This document shows, in pieces, positions 38,737 to 47,756 of a stretch of DNA of 64,000 nucleotides. The position numbers were made by a program, and so were the translations under genes. The stretch comes from Methylohalomonas sp034521715. Lineage in GTDB: Bacteria > Pseudomonadota > Gammaproteobacteria > Methylohalomonadales > Methylohalomonadaceae. The stretch covers positions 77,939 to 141,938 of the forward strand of contig JAXHLY010000008.1 in the NCBI GenBank assembly GCA_034521715.1, read 5' to 3'. The notes beneath the pieces are model-generated. The model did no database searches. It was not told where the DNA came from and saw only the letters and a program-made list of their open reading frames with translations. Within the stretch, counting starts at the first letter, position 1, and each line of letters opens with the position of its first letter.

Positions 38737-39224
38737 GTGAATCCCACACTTTTGCCACCGCCGATCTTTACGATGCCAATGAAGACAGGGTCCAGGTTGC
38801 ATTGCCGATGTTCGCCGATTACGGTGGCCGGCTGGCATTCTGCGGCCCGGTTTCCACGGTCAAGGTGCACGAGGACAATACGCTGGTGCGCAAGGCACTG
38901 GAGGAAAAAGGTGAGGGCCGCGTGCTGGTCGTCGATGGTGGTGAGTCACTGCGCTGTGCGCTGGTCGGTGACATGCTGGCCGAACTTGGCCGTGACAATG
39001 GCTGGGCGGGCATTATCGTTTCCGGCTGCATCCGCGATTCGTCGGTGATTGCCACGGTCGATATTGGCGTCAAGGCCATCGGCACCAATCCGCGCAAAAG
39101 CCTCAAGCTGGGTGCCGGCCAGCGCGACATCCCGGTCAGCTTTGCCGGTGTGACATTCATCCCTGGTGAGTATGTCTATGCGGACGAAGACGGGATTCTG
39201 CTGTCTAAAGAGCCGTTAATCTGA
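38733..39224 (+). CDS. rraA: Regulator of ribonuclease E activity A (RraA family)
   Basis: A 163-residue RraA-like protein. Motifs are TADLYDANEDRVQVALPMF, VVDGGESLRCALVGDMLAEL and the GIIVSGCIRDSS segment, close to the E. coli form. In E. coli RraA binds RNase E and slows RNA decay; relatives are aldolases of 4-hydroxy-4-methyl-2-oxoglutarate, but the length and sequence match RraA proper. Translationally coupled to the hydrolase upstream. Confidence 0.9.
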   Translation: MSESHTFATADLYDANEDRVQVALPMFADYGGRLAFCGPVSTVKVHEDNTLVRKALEEKGEGRVLVVDGGESLRCALVGDMLAELGRDNGWAGIIVSGCIRDSSVIATVDIGVKAIGTNPRKSLKLGAGQRDIPVSFAGVTFIPGEYVYADEDGILLSKEPLI

Positions 39225-39240
39225 CACCCGGAGACATGCC

Positions 39241-39939
39241 ATGCCGCGAACACTGACTGCTGTCGTATTATTGTTGCTGGCCCCGCTTCTTCAGGCCCAT
39301 GACAATGAGACCCTGTTCAACAAGGTCACGTTACAGGCCGAGGCCCGGCGCGAAGTCCCCAATGATGAAATGACCGTTATGCTGACGGCCGAGCATCAGG
39401 GATCCGATCCCTCGGAACTGGCCGAACGCGTCAATCAGGACATGGCCTGGGCACTGGATCTGGCCAAAAAGGAATCCGCAATTGATGTCGAGACGCGTGG
39501 TTACACGACTTCGCCGATATACGGCAAGGCCACCGATAGCGGCAACAGGATCATTAGCGGCTGGCGCGTGAGTCAACAATTGCAGCTAAAAACGCTGGAA
39601 TTTCCAGTACTTACGGAATTACTGGGAACCCTGCAGCAGCGCCTGCAGATCACGCGGATGGGTTTCAGCCCGACTTCCGATACCCGGAAAAAGCACCAGA
39701 ACGAACTGATCAGTGAAGCCATGGAGGCATTCAAGGAACGTGTTGCCATTGTCCAGAAGGGCATGGACGGCCGCGACTATCGCATTGTCGAACTGAACGT
39801 GAGCACCGGCGGTTTCGGTTACCGGCCGATGGCGATGGCGGACATGGCGGTGTCCAGAATGGAAAGCGCCGCACCGGCCGTGGAAGGTGGAACGACTGAG
39901 GTGACGGTGACGGTGTCCGGCTCCGTACAATTTTATTGA
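39241..39939 (+). CDS. SIMPL domain-containing periplasmic protein (DUF541)
   Basis: A 232-residue protein with a short signal peptide (LTAVVLLLLAPLLQA, cleavage after LQA) and a SIMPL/DUF541 domain: VTLQAEARREVPNDEMTV at the start, WRVSQQLQLKT in the middle and a final TEVTVTVSGSVQF strand. The family is found in periplasm or outer membrane and has no settled function. It lies 16 bases after rraA and may share its transcript. Confidence 0.84.
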   Translation: MPRTLTAVVLLLLAPLLQAHDNETLFNKVTLQAEARREVPNDEMTVMLTAEHQGSDPSELAERVNQDMAWALDLAKKESAIDVETRGYTTSPIYGKATDSGNRIISGWRVSQQLQLKTLEFPVLTELLGTLQQRLQITRMGFSPTSDTRKKHQNELISEAMEAFKERVAIVQKGMDGRDYRIVELNVSTGGFGYRPMAMADMAVSRMESAAPAVEGGTTEVTVTVSGSVQFY

Positions 39940-40437
39940 ACCGAGCAGGTCCGACACGCTGATCTTATTTATCGCATCGGTTGCAGATACAGTCCGCAAA
40001 TGAACGCGAACACACGCGAATAAAGATTCCTCACATTCGTTCGGAATGACAGGAATCAATTTCCGATGATTCCGACCGAAGAGTATGCTGAAAAACGGTG
40101 GGAGCGCAGCTTGTTGCGCGAATTGTCCTTGACCGTCATTCCGCAGTCATCACTGATGATTTCTGTTACCGTCATACTGGCCCTGGCTTACTACATGCCA
40201 GGGCAGGCTCCAGCCAGTATCTTAAGGCAGGTTACGGCTGACGCCTAACGCGCCCAACGGCATTCCATTCGCGTGCTTTAACCCTCATCCTTCCTTCTCC
40301 CAGAGGGAGAAGGGACAATGTACGCTTCGCGTTGTTTTTTTATGCGCGTTCATTCGCGGACTGTTCACAATCTATCCATTCGCGCAGCGAAGCTGCGCTC
40401 CCACTACCGCACGAGATACGAGGAACGAGCGACGCGT
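39940..40437. repeat. Non-coding mosaic of three repeat families
   Basis: About 500 bases without a credible gene. In order: a 25-base fragment of the TGTCAT-type repeat (around 40029-40053, TCACATTCGTTCGGAATGAC); a GTGGGAGCGCAGCTTGTTGC REP-type arm at about 40097; a palindrome CCTTCTCCCAGAGGGAGAAGG at about 40293-40313; and an inverse REP arm GCGCAGCGAAGCTGCGCTCC at about 40383. A 60-codon open frame at 40066 overlaps these repeats and is not believed. Confidence 0.7.
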
Positions 40438-40887
40438 CTATTCTATGGTAATTGTCCCGGTCATACCGGCCTCGGCGTGGCCGTCGACAGTGCAGATCAG
40501 GTCATCAAATTTTCCGGTCTGGATTGGTACGAACCACCACTCGGCGGTGTGCCCCGGGAAAACCTCGACCTCGCGGATATGACCCTTGATCTCGGCGGTT
40601 TCCTCGCCGTCCGGCGTATAGGTCTGTACCTTGCGCGTGAATATCGACTGGACGAATTTATCGGAAGAGAAGTAATGTTTATGCGGGCTGTTGTTGACCA
40701 GGACCATCCGGTACAGCTTGCCGGTTTCGAAATTCAGATCCGAGGGTGTGAATTGCATCTTGCCATCTTCGGTCCCGAGTTCAACAGTGACCGTGAGCGG
40801 TTCCTGGCGGCTCAGATCGCCGGCCGCATGGGCTGTAACTGAATAGACCAGGCTCGTGAGTAACAGGATTACAAATCTGGTTAACAT
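40438..40887 (-). CDS. Periplasmic cupredoxin-like copper protein
   Basis: A 149-residue protein with signal peptide RFVILLLTSLVYSVTAHAAG. The mature part is one beta-sandwich with an N-terminal His in NNSPHKHYF and the loop CTVDGHAEAGM, giving Cys, His (+5) and Met (+10), the arrangement of a type 1 or related copper site. A WWFVP segment precedes it. It is divergent from the cytochrome P460 gene with a 166-base gap between, so both may be controlled from that AT-rich region. Confidence 0.8.
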   Translation of the reverse strand: MLTRFVILLLTSLVYSVTAHAAGDLSRQEPLTVTVELGTEDGKMQFTPSDLNFETGKLYRMVLVNNSPHKHYFSSDKFVQSIFTRKVQTYTPDGEETAEIKGHIREVEVFPGHTAEWWFVPIQTGKFDDLICTVDGHAEAGMTGTITIE

Positions 40888-41053
40888 GCGTTCTCCGGAA
40901 CAAGTTTTGGTTTTTGCTATATGGATATGGCGGGGGTACAGCGTGGAGTATTTGCCAATGTTTGCCAGAGCGTATAATTTGACAAACAGCTTGGACTTAT
41001 AGTTAAATTAAATAGGCAAACCATATACCAATTATTATTGTGGGAGATGAGCG

Positions 41054-41581
41054 ATGAAACTGTCATACTGGATTTTCGCCCTGACGGGCGCACTCGGTGC
41101 AGCGGCGGTCATTGCCGGTGGGCGCATGGATTTTATCAAGTACCCGGACAACTACAAGGAAGATTTTTCGCGTTACATGACCGCGAATCGTGCTAATGAC
41201 AAGCCGCAGATGGTCCATATATACGCCAATGACAGGGCGTTGCAGAGCGCTACGGATGGCGATCTGGCTTACGGCTCGAGCCTGGTGATGGAAGTCTACA
41301 AGGCCGCTACCGATGAAAAGGGCGAACCCCTCAAGCAGGCCGACGGTGTCTACAAACCGGGCAAGCTGGCCGCGGTCGCGGTCATGGAAAAACGTTACTG
41401 GGGCGTGGAGTATCCCGCCGAGAAACGGGCCGGCGACTGGGGATTCGCCTTCTATGATGCCAATGGCCAGCCCAAGGCGAATGATCTGCAGTGTGCCAGT
41501 TGCCACAAGCCCAAGGCCGACCAGGATTTTCTATTTACGTTACCGCAGTTGAGCGAGTACGCCCGTACACATCAGATGTAG
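41054..41581 (+). CDS. Cytochrome P460 family protein
   Basis: A 175-residue secreted protein with an N-terminal hydrophobic signal and the single haem motif CASCH (Cys147, Cys150, His151) near the C-terminus, as in cytochromes P460 and c'-beta. The segments KYPDNYKEDFSRYMT and VHIYANDRALQSA match the family. P460 enzymes oxidise hydroxylamine, c'-beta proteins bind NO; the Lys cross-link that separates them cannot be judged by eye, so the activity is open. A strong GGAGATG-type ribosome site precedes ATG 41054. Confidence 0.85.
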   Translation: MKLSYWIFALTGALGAAAVIAGGRMDFIKYPDNYKEDFSRYMTANRANDKPQMVHIYANDRALQSATDGDLAYGSSLVMEVYKAATDEKGEPLKQADGVYKPGKLAAVAVMEKRYWGVEYPAEKRAGDWGFAFYDANGQPKANDLQCASCHKPKADQDFLFTLPQLSEYARTHQM

Positions 41582-41592
41582 TATCCGGCGGG

Positions 41593-42874
41593 TCACAGGT
41601 TGCGAATGACCTTGCGTGCCGCCTCGAGCGTCTGGTCGATGACGGCATCATCATGCGCGGCGGAGACGAAACCCGCCTCGAATGCCGCCGGTGCCATATA
41701 AATGCCGCCGGCAAGCATGCCGGTGAAGAATTTCCGGAAATGTTCCATGTTTGAATTAACGACCTGTTCGTAACGCGTCACCTGCGGCACATCGGTAAAG
41801 AACAGCCCGAACATGCCGCCGAGTTCGTTCGCGGTCATGGGGATCCCGGCTTCCTTCGCAATTTCAGTAATGCCGAACGCCAGCCTGTGGGTCATGGCAC
41901 TCAGCCTGACGAAAAATTCCTCCTCGGCAATCAGGTTCAGTGTCGTCAGTCCGGCGGTCATGGCAATCGGATTACCGGACAGTGTACCGGCATGATAAAC
42001 GGGACCATCGGGTGACAGCTGATCCATGATATCCGCGCGGCCGCCGAAGGCACCGACCGGCATGCCGCCGCCGATGACCTTGCCGAGCATGGTCAGGTCC
42101 GGTGTGACCTGATAGATGGACTGCGCGCCGCCCAGCGCGACCCGGAAGCCGGTCATGACCTCGTCGAAGATCAGCAGCGAGCGGTAACGGTTGCAGATAT
42201 CACGCAGGCCTTCCAGGAAACCCGGTTCCGGCAGTATGCAGTTCATGTTGCCGGTGACCGGCTCGACGATCAGGGCAGCGATGTTTTCACCCTGATCGGC
42301 GAATACGCGTTCGACTTCATCAAGATCATTGTAAGTAACCGTCAGCGTGTGCCTGGCCAGATCGGCCGGCACGCCCGGCGAACTCGGGGTGCCGAAGGTC
42401 AGGGCGCCGGAACCGGCCTTGACCAGCAGTGAGTCGGCATGGCCGTGATAGCAGCCCTCGAATTTGACGATGCCGTTGCGGCCAGTGTAACCGCGTGCCA
42501 GGCGGATCGCGCCCAGGCCTGCTTCGGTACCGGAATTGGTCATGCGCACCTTTTCGATGCCGGGCACGAATTCACAGATGCGTTTTGCCATCTGCGTTTC
42601 TATCTCCGTCGGTGCGCCAGTAACTCAGGCCTTTCGCAGCTGCTTTCTGTACCGCGGCGATCACGGCGGGATGGGCATGGCCGAGGATCATCGGCCCCCA
42701 GGAGCCGACGTAGTCGATGTACCGGTTGCCGTCGACATCGAATAACCAGGCACCTTCGGCGCGTTCGATGAACGGAGGCGTGCCGCCGACAGCCCTGAAG
42801 GCACGCACGGGCGAGTTAACGCCACCGGCGATGTATTTCCGGGCTTCATCGTAAAGTTGTTCCGAACGCGACAT
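41593..42874 (-). CDS. hemL: Glutamate-1-semialdehyde 2,1-aminomutase (one frameshift)
   Basis: A PLP enzyme that makes 5-aminolevulinate in the C5 pathway, just ahead of HemB. The N-terminal YIAGGVNSPVRAFRAVGG and RYIDYVGSWGPMILGHAHP join the rest near 42622, where removing one extra T gives AKGLSYGAPTEIETQMAKRI and a 426-residue protein. The PLP lysine is in MLGKVIGGGMPVGAFGG. Usual GTEATMSAIRLARG reads GTEAGLGAIRLARG here, a small departure. Next to thiE on the same strand, as in many gammaproteobacteria. Confidence 0.95.
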
Positions 42875-42884
42875 CTGAATGTCC

Positions 42885-43520
42885 TTATGAAGATTGTTGA
42901 AAGATGTTCCGGTAGGCGGCCGCCGCAGCCCGGCTGTCGGGTTGATCGAAGATACCGGCGATCACGGCCAGCAGGTCGGCGCCGGCGGCCAGCAGCAGCG
43001 CGCCATTGTCCGGCGTGATCCCGCCAATCGCAACAATGGGCACATCCACTGACGCGCGGGCCTGACCGAGTATGCCGATATCCGCTGCCGGTGCATCGGG
43101 TTTGGTCAGTGACGGAAAGAAGCGGCCAAATGCCACGTAATCGGCACCCCGGCTGACGGCTGCGTGGGCGCTGTCGATATCATCATGGCACGATACGCCG
43201 ATAATGGCGTCAGGCCCCAGGCGCTTTCTGATCGCGGCAATGTCGCCGTCCGTCTGGCCGACATGAACGCCGTCCGCGCCTATATGCACCGCCAGTTCAG
43301 TGTCGTCATTAATAATAAACGGTACCCCGTTTTCATGGCAGGTTTCGACCAGTGACAACAGGCAGTCTTTATGGCTGCTGATATGGCCGCGCTTGTCGCG
43401 CAGCTGGATCATGGCCGCACCGCCGGCAATGGCGCCTGCGATCGCGGCAACAATGCGTTCAGGGCCGACCCAGGCGGTATCGGCGATGGCATAAAGGCCG
43501 CGTGCCGGCAGTGGGATCAT
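42885..43520 (-). CDS. thiE: Thiamine-phosphate synthase
   Basis: A complete 211-residue TIM barrel that joins HMP-PP and thiazole phosphate. Motifs: QLRDKRG (pyrophosphate site), INDDTELAVHIGADGVHVGQ and VAIGGITPDN. ATG 43520 overlaps the thiD stop as ATGA, and hemL follows after 10 bases, so thiD-thiE-hemL form one operon. Confidence 0.95.
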   Translation of the reverse strand: MIPLPARGLYAIADTAWVGPERIVAAIAGAIAGGAAMIQLRDKRGHISSHKDCLLSLVETCHENGVPFIINDDTELAVHIGADGVHVGQTDGDIAAIRKRLGPDAIIGVSCHDDIDSAHAAVSRGADYVAFGRFFPSLTKPDAPAADIGILGQARASVDVPIVAIGGITPDNGALLLAAGADLLAVIAGIFDQPDSRAAAAAYRNIFQQSS

Positions 43521-44306
43521 GTTTGATACAGCCGGTTGGGGTGTTTCTGGGCCTGGCCGAATTCATGGGCCTCGCGCAGGCAGTGCCAGGTATAGTCCAG
43601 GCCGTTCATGACGGCGGACTCGAGTGATTCGCCACCGGCCAGATCGGCGGCAATGGCGGACGACAGCGTACAGCCGGAACCATGGAAGCGCCCGGGCAGG
43701 CGCTCATAGTGATAGGCCTGCGGTTCCGATCCCTGTTGATACAGGGTATTGACGACCGCTTCATTGGGTTCATCGCCGCCGGTGATCAGCACGGCCTGAG
43801 CGCCCATGGCCAGCAGCGCCGCCGCCGCCGCGGGCAGGTGCATCTGATTGCCGACCTGGCGCGCCTCGCGGGTATTCGGAGTGATGACACTGGCTAGTGG
43901 GATCAGGCGTTCGCGCAGGGCCGCAAGTGCCTCGTCCTCGAGAAATTCGCCACCGCCTGCCGGCAACCAGTACCGGGTCCAATACCACCGGCAGCTCGTG
44001 GCGCGTCTCCAGGAAACCGGCTATGGTCTCGATGATCGCGACGCTCGGGCAGACGCCGATTTTGCAGGCGGCAAGCGCCATATCCTCGCTGACCAGTTCC
44101 AGCTGCTCGGCAAAATGACTCGGGGACTGCGGCAGGATACGGCCGAGGCGGACGGTATTCTGCGCGGTCAGCGCGGTAATGACGGTCGCGGCATGGCAGC
44201 CGCGCCGGCCGATGGCCTCGATATCGGCGTGGATACCGGCGCCGCCGGTAGGGTCGTGGCCGGCCAGCACCAGGACGACGGGGATATGATTATGTTGAGA
44301 GGCCAT
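43517..44306 (-). CDS. thiD: Hydroxymethylpyrimidine / phosphomethylpyrimidine kinase (one frameshift)
   Basis: A ribokinase-fold enzyme that phosphorylates HMP and HMP-P in thiamine synthesis. The N-terminal LAGHDPTGGAGIHADIEAIG and C-terminal GSGCTLSSAIAADLA (anion hole, catalytic region) lie in two frames meeting near 43965; removing one extra base gives DPVLVAAGGGEFLED and 262 residues. No TPP riboswitch could be recognised in the 80-base gap to the rubredoxin gene. Confidence 0.93.
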
Positions 44307-44386
44307 GCCTGTATTCTAACCGTGCCGCCATCCATGCGAGAATTACATTAAACATAAAGACATCCAGTCAAGGGAGTTGTCTGTCC

Positions 44387-44551
44387 ATGAAGAAGTACAT
44401 GTGCGTGATCTGCGGTTTTATTTATGATGAGGAACAGGGCTGGCCGGATGACGGCATCGAGCCCGGCACCAAATGGGAGGATGTGCCGCCGAACTGGGTC
44501 TGTCCCGAATGCGGGGCGCGCAAGGAAGATTTCGAGATGATCGAGGTGTGA
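44387..44551 (+). CDS. Rubredoxin
   Basis: A complete 54-residue rubredoxin, MKKYMCVICGFIYDEEQGWP at the start, with the iron site formed by CVIC and CPEC (Cys6, Cys9, Cys39, Cys42). It is a cytoplasmic one-electron carrier, often paired with alkane hydroxylase or oxidative-stress reductases; neither is near. Divergent from thiD, a common arrangement in gammaproteobacteria. Confidence 0.94.
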   Translation: MKKYMCVICGFIYDEEQGWPDDGIEPGTKWEDVPPNWVCPECGARKEDFEMIEV

Positions 44552-44599
44552 ACGAACTGCATTTACCCGTAAAGCTATTCCACTCATACATTGGATTAA

Positions 44600-44684
44600 G
44601 CGGTATAACCCTGCCAATTGCTGATAGCTTCTAGTTCATAGCTGATAGGTCAGTTTCTATGAGCTATCGGCTATAAGCCATGAG
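44600..44684. repeat. Short degenerate AT-rich repeats
   Basis: Overlapping near-copies of TAGCTGATAG, CTATGAGCTATCGGCTATAA and CATGAGCTAG lie between rubredoxin and the HemJ-like gene. They are imperfect and partly inverted to each other, like the heptamer tracts elsewhere but with another unit. Confidence 0.55.
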
Positions 44685-45101
44685 CTAGAATGGTTTTACG
44701 ATCGCCAGGATCACGATACCAATCAGCAACAGGACCGGAATCTCGTTGAACACCCGGTACCAGACATGCCCGTGGCTGTTGCGATCATGTTTGAAATCAT
44801 TCAGCAGCTTGCCGCAGTAAAGGTGGTAGCCGATAACCACCAGCACCAGCGCCAGCTTGATATGCAGCCACGTGGCGTCCATGCCGGTATAGACCAGCAT
44901 CAGCCACAGCCCGAAGACGATCGTCAGTAACGCCCCCGGCATCATGATGCCGTAATACAGCTTGCGTTCCATGATCTTGAAGCGGTCGATGCTGGTTTGA
45001 TCGTCTGCCAGCGCGTGGTAGACAAATAATCTGGGGAGGTAAAAGAGTCCGGCAAACCAGGTCACCATGAAGATAATGTGGAAGGCTTTTACCCAGAGCA
45101 T
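44685..45101 (-). CDS. hemJ: HemJ/CopD-like four-helix membrane protein
   Basis: A 138-residue protein with four hydrophobic segments and the start MLWVKAFHIIFMVTWFAGLF, where the His of the AFHI motif and the RLFVYH segment are typical of HemJ, the oxygen-independent-type protoporphyrinogen oxidase found in bacteria lacking HemG or HemY. It would work with hemB and hemL elsewhere in the window. Short CopD-type proteins are an alternative. Its start overlaps the stop of the TlpA-like gene. Confidence 0.8.
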   Translation of the reverse strand: MLWVKAFHIIFMVTWFAGLFYLPRLFVYHALADDQTSIDRFKIMERKLYYGIMMPGALLTIVFGLWLMLVYTGMDATWLHIKLALVLVVIGYHLYCGKLLNDFKHDRNSHGHVWYRVFNEIPVLLLIGIVILAIVKPF

Positions 45102-45616
45102 CAGCCGGCCTGCCGTTTGGCGAGCATGGTTTCTACCAGGGACCGTACTTTGCCGGTATCGAACAGGCCGATCTTGTGCATGACGATACGGCCGTCGGGC
45201 GCGATCAGGAAGGTCGTCGGCGTCAGCATGACATCATCGAAGGCCCTGGCTACGTCACCCTCGACGTCCAGGGCGATGCGATAGGGCAGGCCGTGTGTCT
45301 CGGTGAACTCGATCACCTGGTCCGGCGGGTCATAGGACATGGCGACCCCGATTATGGACAGGCCGCGATCGTGGTATGTCTCATGCAGTTCGATCAGGTG
45401 CGGGATCTCCTTCATGCAGCTCTGGCAGGTCGTGGCCCAGAATGTGACCAGTACCGGCCTGCCGCGCAGCTCGCCGAGCTCGACGGCCTCGCCGTCAATG
45501 GTTTTGAGAGTGACGGCGGGTGCCTGGCCGAGACCGGCCGGCGCCAGCCACAGTGCGGCGGCTGCGGCCATGATGATGATGGCGCCGAAAAGCGCATAGC
45601 GATCGCGTCGGGTCAT
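45101..45616 (-). CDS. TlpA/ResA-like membrane-anchored thioredoxin
   Basis: A 171-residue protein with an N-terminal membrane segment (about 10-28) and a thioredoxin domain outside the inner membrane. The active site is CQSC (Cys64, Cys67) in WATTCQSCMKEIPHL; GVAMSYD and TPTTFLIAPDG follow the family. Such proteins reduce cytochrome c apoproteins or other periplasmic thiols. Coupled with the HemJ-like gene, which hints at a link with haem protein maturation. Confidence 0.88.
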   Translation of the reverse strand: MTRRDRYALFGAIIIMAAAAALWLAPAGLGQAPAVTLKTIDGEAVELGELRGRPVLVTFWATTCQSCMKEIPHLIELHETYHDRGLSIIGVAMSYDPPDQVIEFTETHGLPYRIALDVEGDVARAFDDVMLTPTTFLIAPDGRIVMHKIGLFDTGKVRSLVETMLAKRQAG

Positions 45617-45643
45617 GATGCTGAACGAACAGTCGGGAAATGG

Positions 45644-46309
45644 TTATGCAACCGGGTCCTTGCCGGGGCCCGGTCGCCGGTGATCCGCCGGTGGCGGCAG
45701 TAACGGCTCCGGGCGCTGGAACAGGTTGCGCAGTTTAGCAAACACTGCCCGCAGGCCGCGCCAGATTTTCGGCAGCAGCCAGATCATCAGGGCGACGAAT
45801 ATCACCAGCCCCACCAGGAATACCACGGGATGGTAAAGCGCCGCCCACAGGCCGCCGATGACCAGGGCGTCCTCACCCAGCGAGGTGGCCCAGTTGCTGA
45901 ACGGTTCCGGCGAGGTGTTGATGAGGACGCGGGCACCGGCCTTGGTGGCGTGGGCCCCGGCGGCCAGGCCGCCGCCGAGCAGGAATGCCATAAGCTCCGC
46001 AGCCTGGCTGGTCTCGCCGACTGCGCCCATGGCCAGCACCGCGCCGGCGGGTATGCGGATAAAGGTGTGGATGGTGTCCCAGCCGCTGTCGACCCCCGGC
46101 GTCTTGTCGGCGAAGAATTCAACACAATACATAAGCCCCGCGGCAAACATGACCAGCGGGTCAGTCAGCACCTCAAGCCCCGGCGGCAGCACAATATGGC
46201 CGGTTGAGCCCAGCAGTCCGAGCATGAAGACCGTTGCATAAAGATTGATACCGCTGGCCCAGGCGACGCCCATTGTCAGGGCGATAATCTGGATGGCTTC
46301 CATCGTCAA
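45644..46309 (-). CDS. DUF4126 family membrane protein
   Basis: A 221-residue protein with about five membrane segments, starting MTMEAIQIIALTMGVAWASG. The motifs ASGINLYATVFMLGLLG and FFADKTPGVDSGWDTIHTFI define DUF4126. Function is unknown. The C-terminal tail is proline-rich and cytoplasmic or periplasmic. Same strand as the TlpA gene, 27 bases upstream of it. Confidence 0.85.
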   Translation of the reverse strand: MTMEAIQIIALTMGVAWASGINLYATVFMLGLLGSTGHIVLPPGLEVLTDPLVMFAAGLMYCVEFFADKTPGVDSGWDTIHTFIRIPAGAVLAMGAVGETSQAAELMAFLLGGGLAAGAHATKAGARVLINTSPEPFSNWATSLGEDALVIGGLWAALYHPVVFLVGLVIFVALMIWLLPKIWRGLRAVFAKLRNLFQRPEPLLPPPADHRRPGPGKDPVA

Positions 46310-46398
46310 GTCCTCTGGTACTGCCGGTGTCAGGGCCTCTGGTACACCCCGTTACCTCTACATTGGTAGATGGTAACTGATTTCACGGGATTTTTTCC

Positions 46399-46521
46399 TT
46401 GACGCTCCCCGTATGCCCCGGTAAGTTATCTGCCGTTTCATTTCCACCACGTGTGGTATGAAGCGCAATAACAATAAAAAATATCGAGTTACCATTCAAA
46501 AGCGGCTTCGGCCGCTTTTTT
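46399..46521 (+). ncRNA. Candidate small RNA with its own promoter and terminator
   Basis: TTGACG (46399-46404), 17 bases, then TAAGTT (46422-46427) make a possible promoter. The expected transcript (about 46434-46521) contains a hairpin ACCACGTGTGGT with short flanking pairing, an AU-rich single-stranded run AATAACAATAAAAAAT, and a strong terminator ending in T6. That order is the usual design of an Hfq-bound sRNA. There is no coding sequence between DUF4126 and argC for this terminator to serve. The -10 is weak, so this is tentative. Confidence 0.4.
46498..46521 (+). terminator. Rho-independent terminator
   Basis: AAAAGCGGC and GCCGC with a TTCG tetraloop, followed by TTTTTTA. On the plus strand this is a strong intrinsic terminator. 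It lies about 110 bases before argC and 190 bases from the divergent DUF4126 start, so it serves neither gene. Confidence 0.85.
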
Positions 46522-46630
46522 ATTCAGGCATCACCGACTTTAACATTTCGGGCCTGCCACTTATCATGCGTGCCCTTGTAATTTGTGCGCCTGTTAACTT
46601 AGTACCCTGAACTGGGGTCCGGTTTCCGTC

Positions 46631-47680
46631 ATGACTGACAAAACGATTTCCGCCGGTATCGTCGGTGCCACTGGCTATACCGGTGTCGAGCTGCTGCGTC
46701 TGCTGGCAACCCACCCCCATGTCGAGTTGCGGCAGGTCACCTCGCGCACCATGGCCGGGCAACCGCTGGCGGCGGTCTTTCCACACCTGGAAGGCGTACT
46801 GGACCTGGCTTTTTCGGCCCCGGAGCCGGCGACGCTGGCGGAATGCGATCTGGTGTTTTTTACCACCCCGAATGCCACGGCCATGCATATGGTGCCGGAA
46901 CTGCTTGAGGCCGGCTGCCGGGTCATCGACCTGTCCGCTGATTTTCGCCTCCGGGACGCCGCCGTCTGGTCACAGTGGTATGGCGGCGACCATGCCTGTC
47001 CGGCGCTCCTGGACGAGGCGGTCTACGGCCTGCCGGAAATCAACCGGGACAGGCTGAAGGGAGCGCGTCTGGTGGCCAATCCGGGCTGCTATCCAACGGC
47101 CGTCACCCTGGCCCTGCTGCCGCTGCTCGAGGCTGGTGTGGTCGTTACAGAACGGCTGATAGCCGATGCCAAATCCGGCGTCAGCGGCGCCGGCCGCAAG
47201 GCCGAGCCAGAACACCCAGTTCGGCGAAACCGCGGAGAATTTCCGTGCCTACGGGGTATCCGGACACCGGCATCTGCCCGAGATTCACCAGACACTGGCC
47301 GTGGTCAGTGGCACAGCGCCCGGCCTGACCTTCGTGCCACACCTGGTGCCGATGATCCGCGGCATCCATGCCACGGTTTATGCGGAATTGACCGCCCACG
47401 GCAGCGACGTCCAGGCGCTGTTCGAGGGCCGCTATGAAAACGAGCCGTTCGTACAGGTTCTGGCACCTGGCAGCCATCCGGAGACCCCGGTCAGTGCGCG
47501 GCTCGGAACCTGTGCCGGCTGGCCGTGCACCGGCCCGGTGACGGCTGGCGGGTCGTGGTGCTGGCGGTTATCGATAACCTGGTCAAGGGCGCGGCCGGCC
47601 AGGCCGTCCAGAATATGAATCTGATGTACGACTGGCCGGAAACCACCGGGCTGGCCGGCCACCTGCCGCTGGTACCGTGA
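46631..47680 (+). CDS. argC: N-acetyl-gamma-glutamyl-phosphate reductase (three single-base insertions)
   Basis: Reduces N-acetylglutamyl phosphate with NADPH in arginine synthesis. The NADP motif is GIVGATGYTGVELLRLL and the active-site cysteine lies in ANPGCYPTAVTLAL. Three extra bases break the frame: a G near 47204 (correct reading GAGRKASQNTQFGET), a C near 47489 and a G near 47504 (correct reading ETRSVRGSNLCRLAV). Removing them yields 348 residues, the family size. Together with speA it bears on arginine use. Confidence 0.93.
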
Positions 47681-47756
47681 AGCGGTTCATCGTGCCCTGT
47701 CACTGCGCGGGGTATGCTGTCGGCATGCCGTCAACCTGTTTACTCCCGGGTCAGCC

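Noticed and set aside
40066..40248. 60-codon open frame on the plus strand
   Set aside because: It overlaps REP-like and TGTCAT-type repeat fragments and has no ribosome site or similarity.
44307..44386. TPP riboswitch ahead of thiD
   Set aside because: The 80-base gap is too short for a thi-box and lacks the CTGAGA and GAT..TGAACCTG-like elements.
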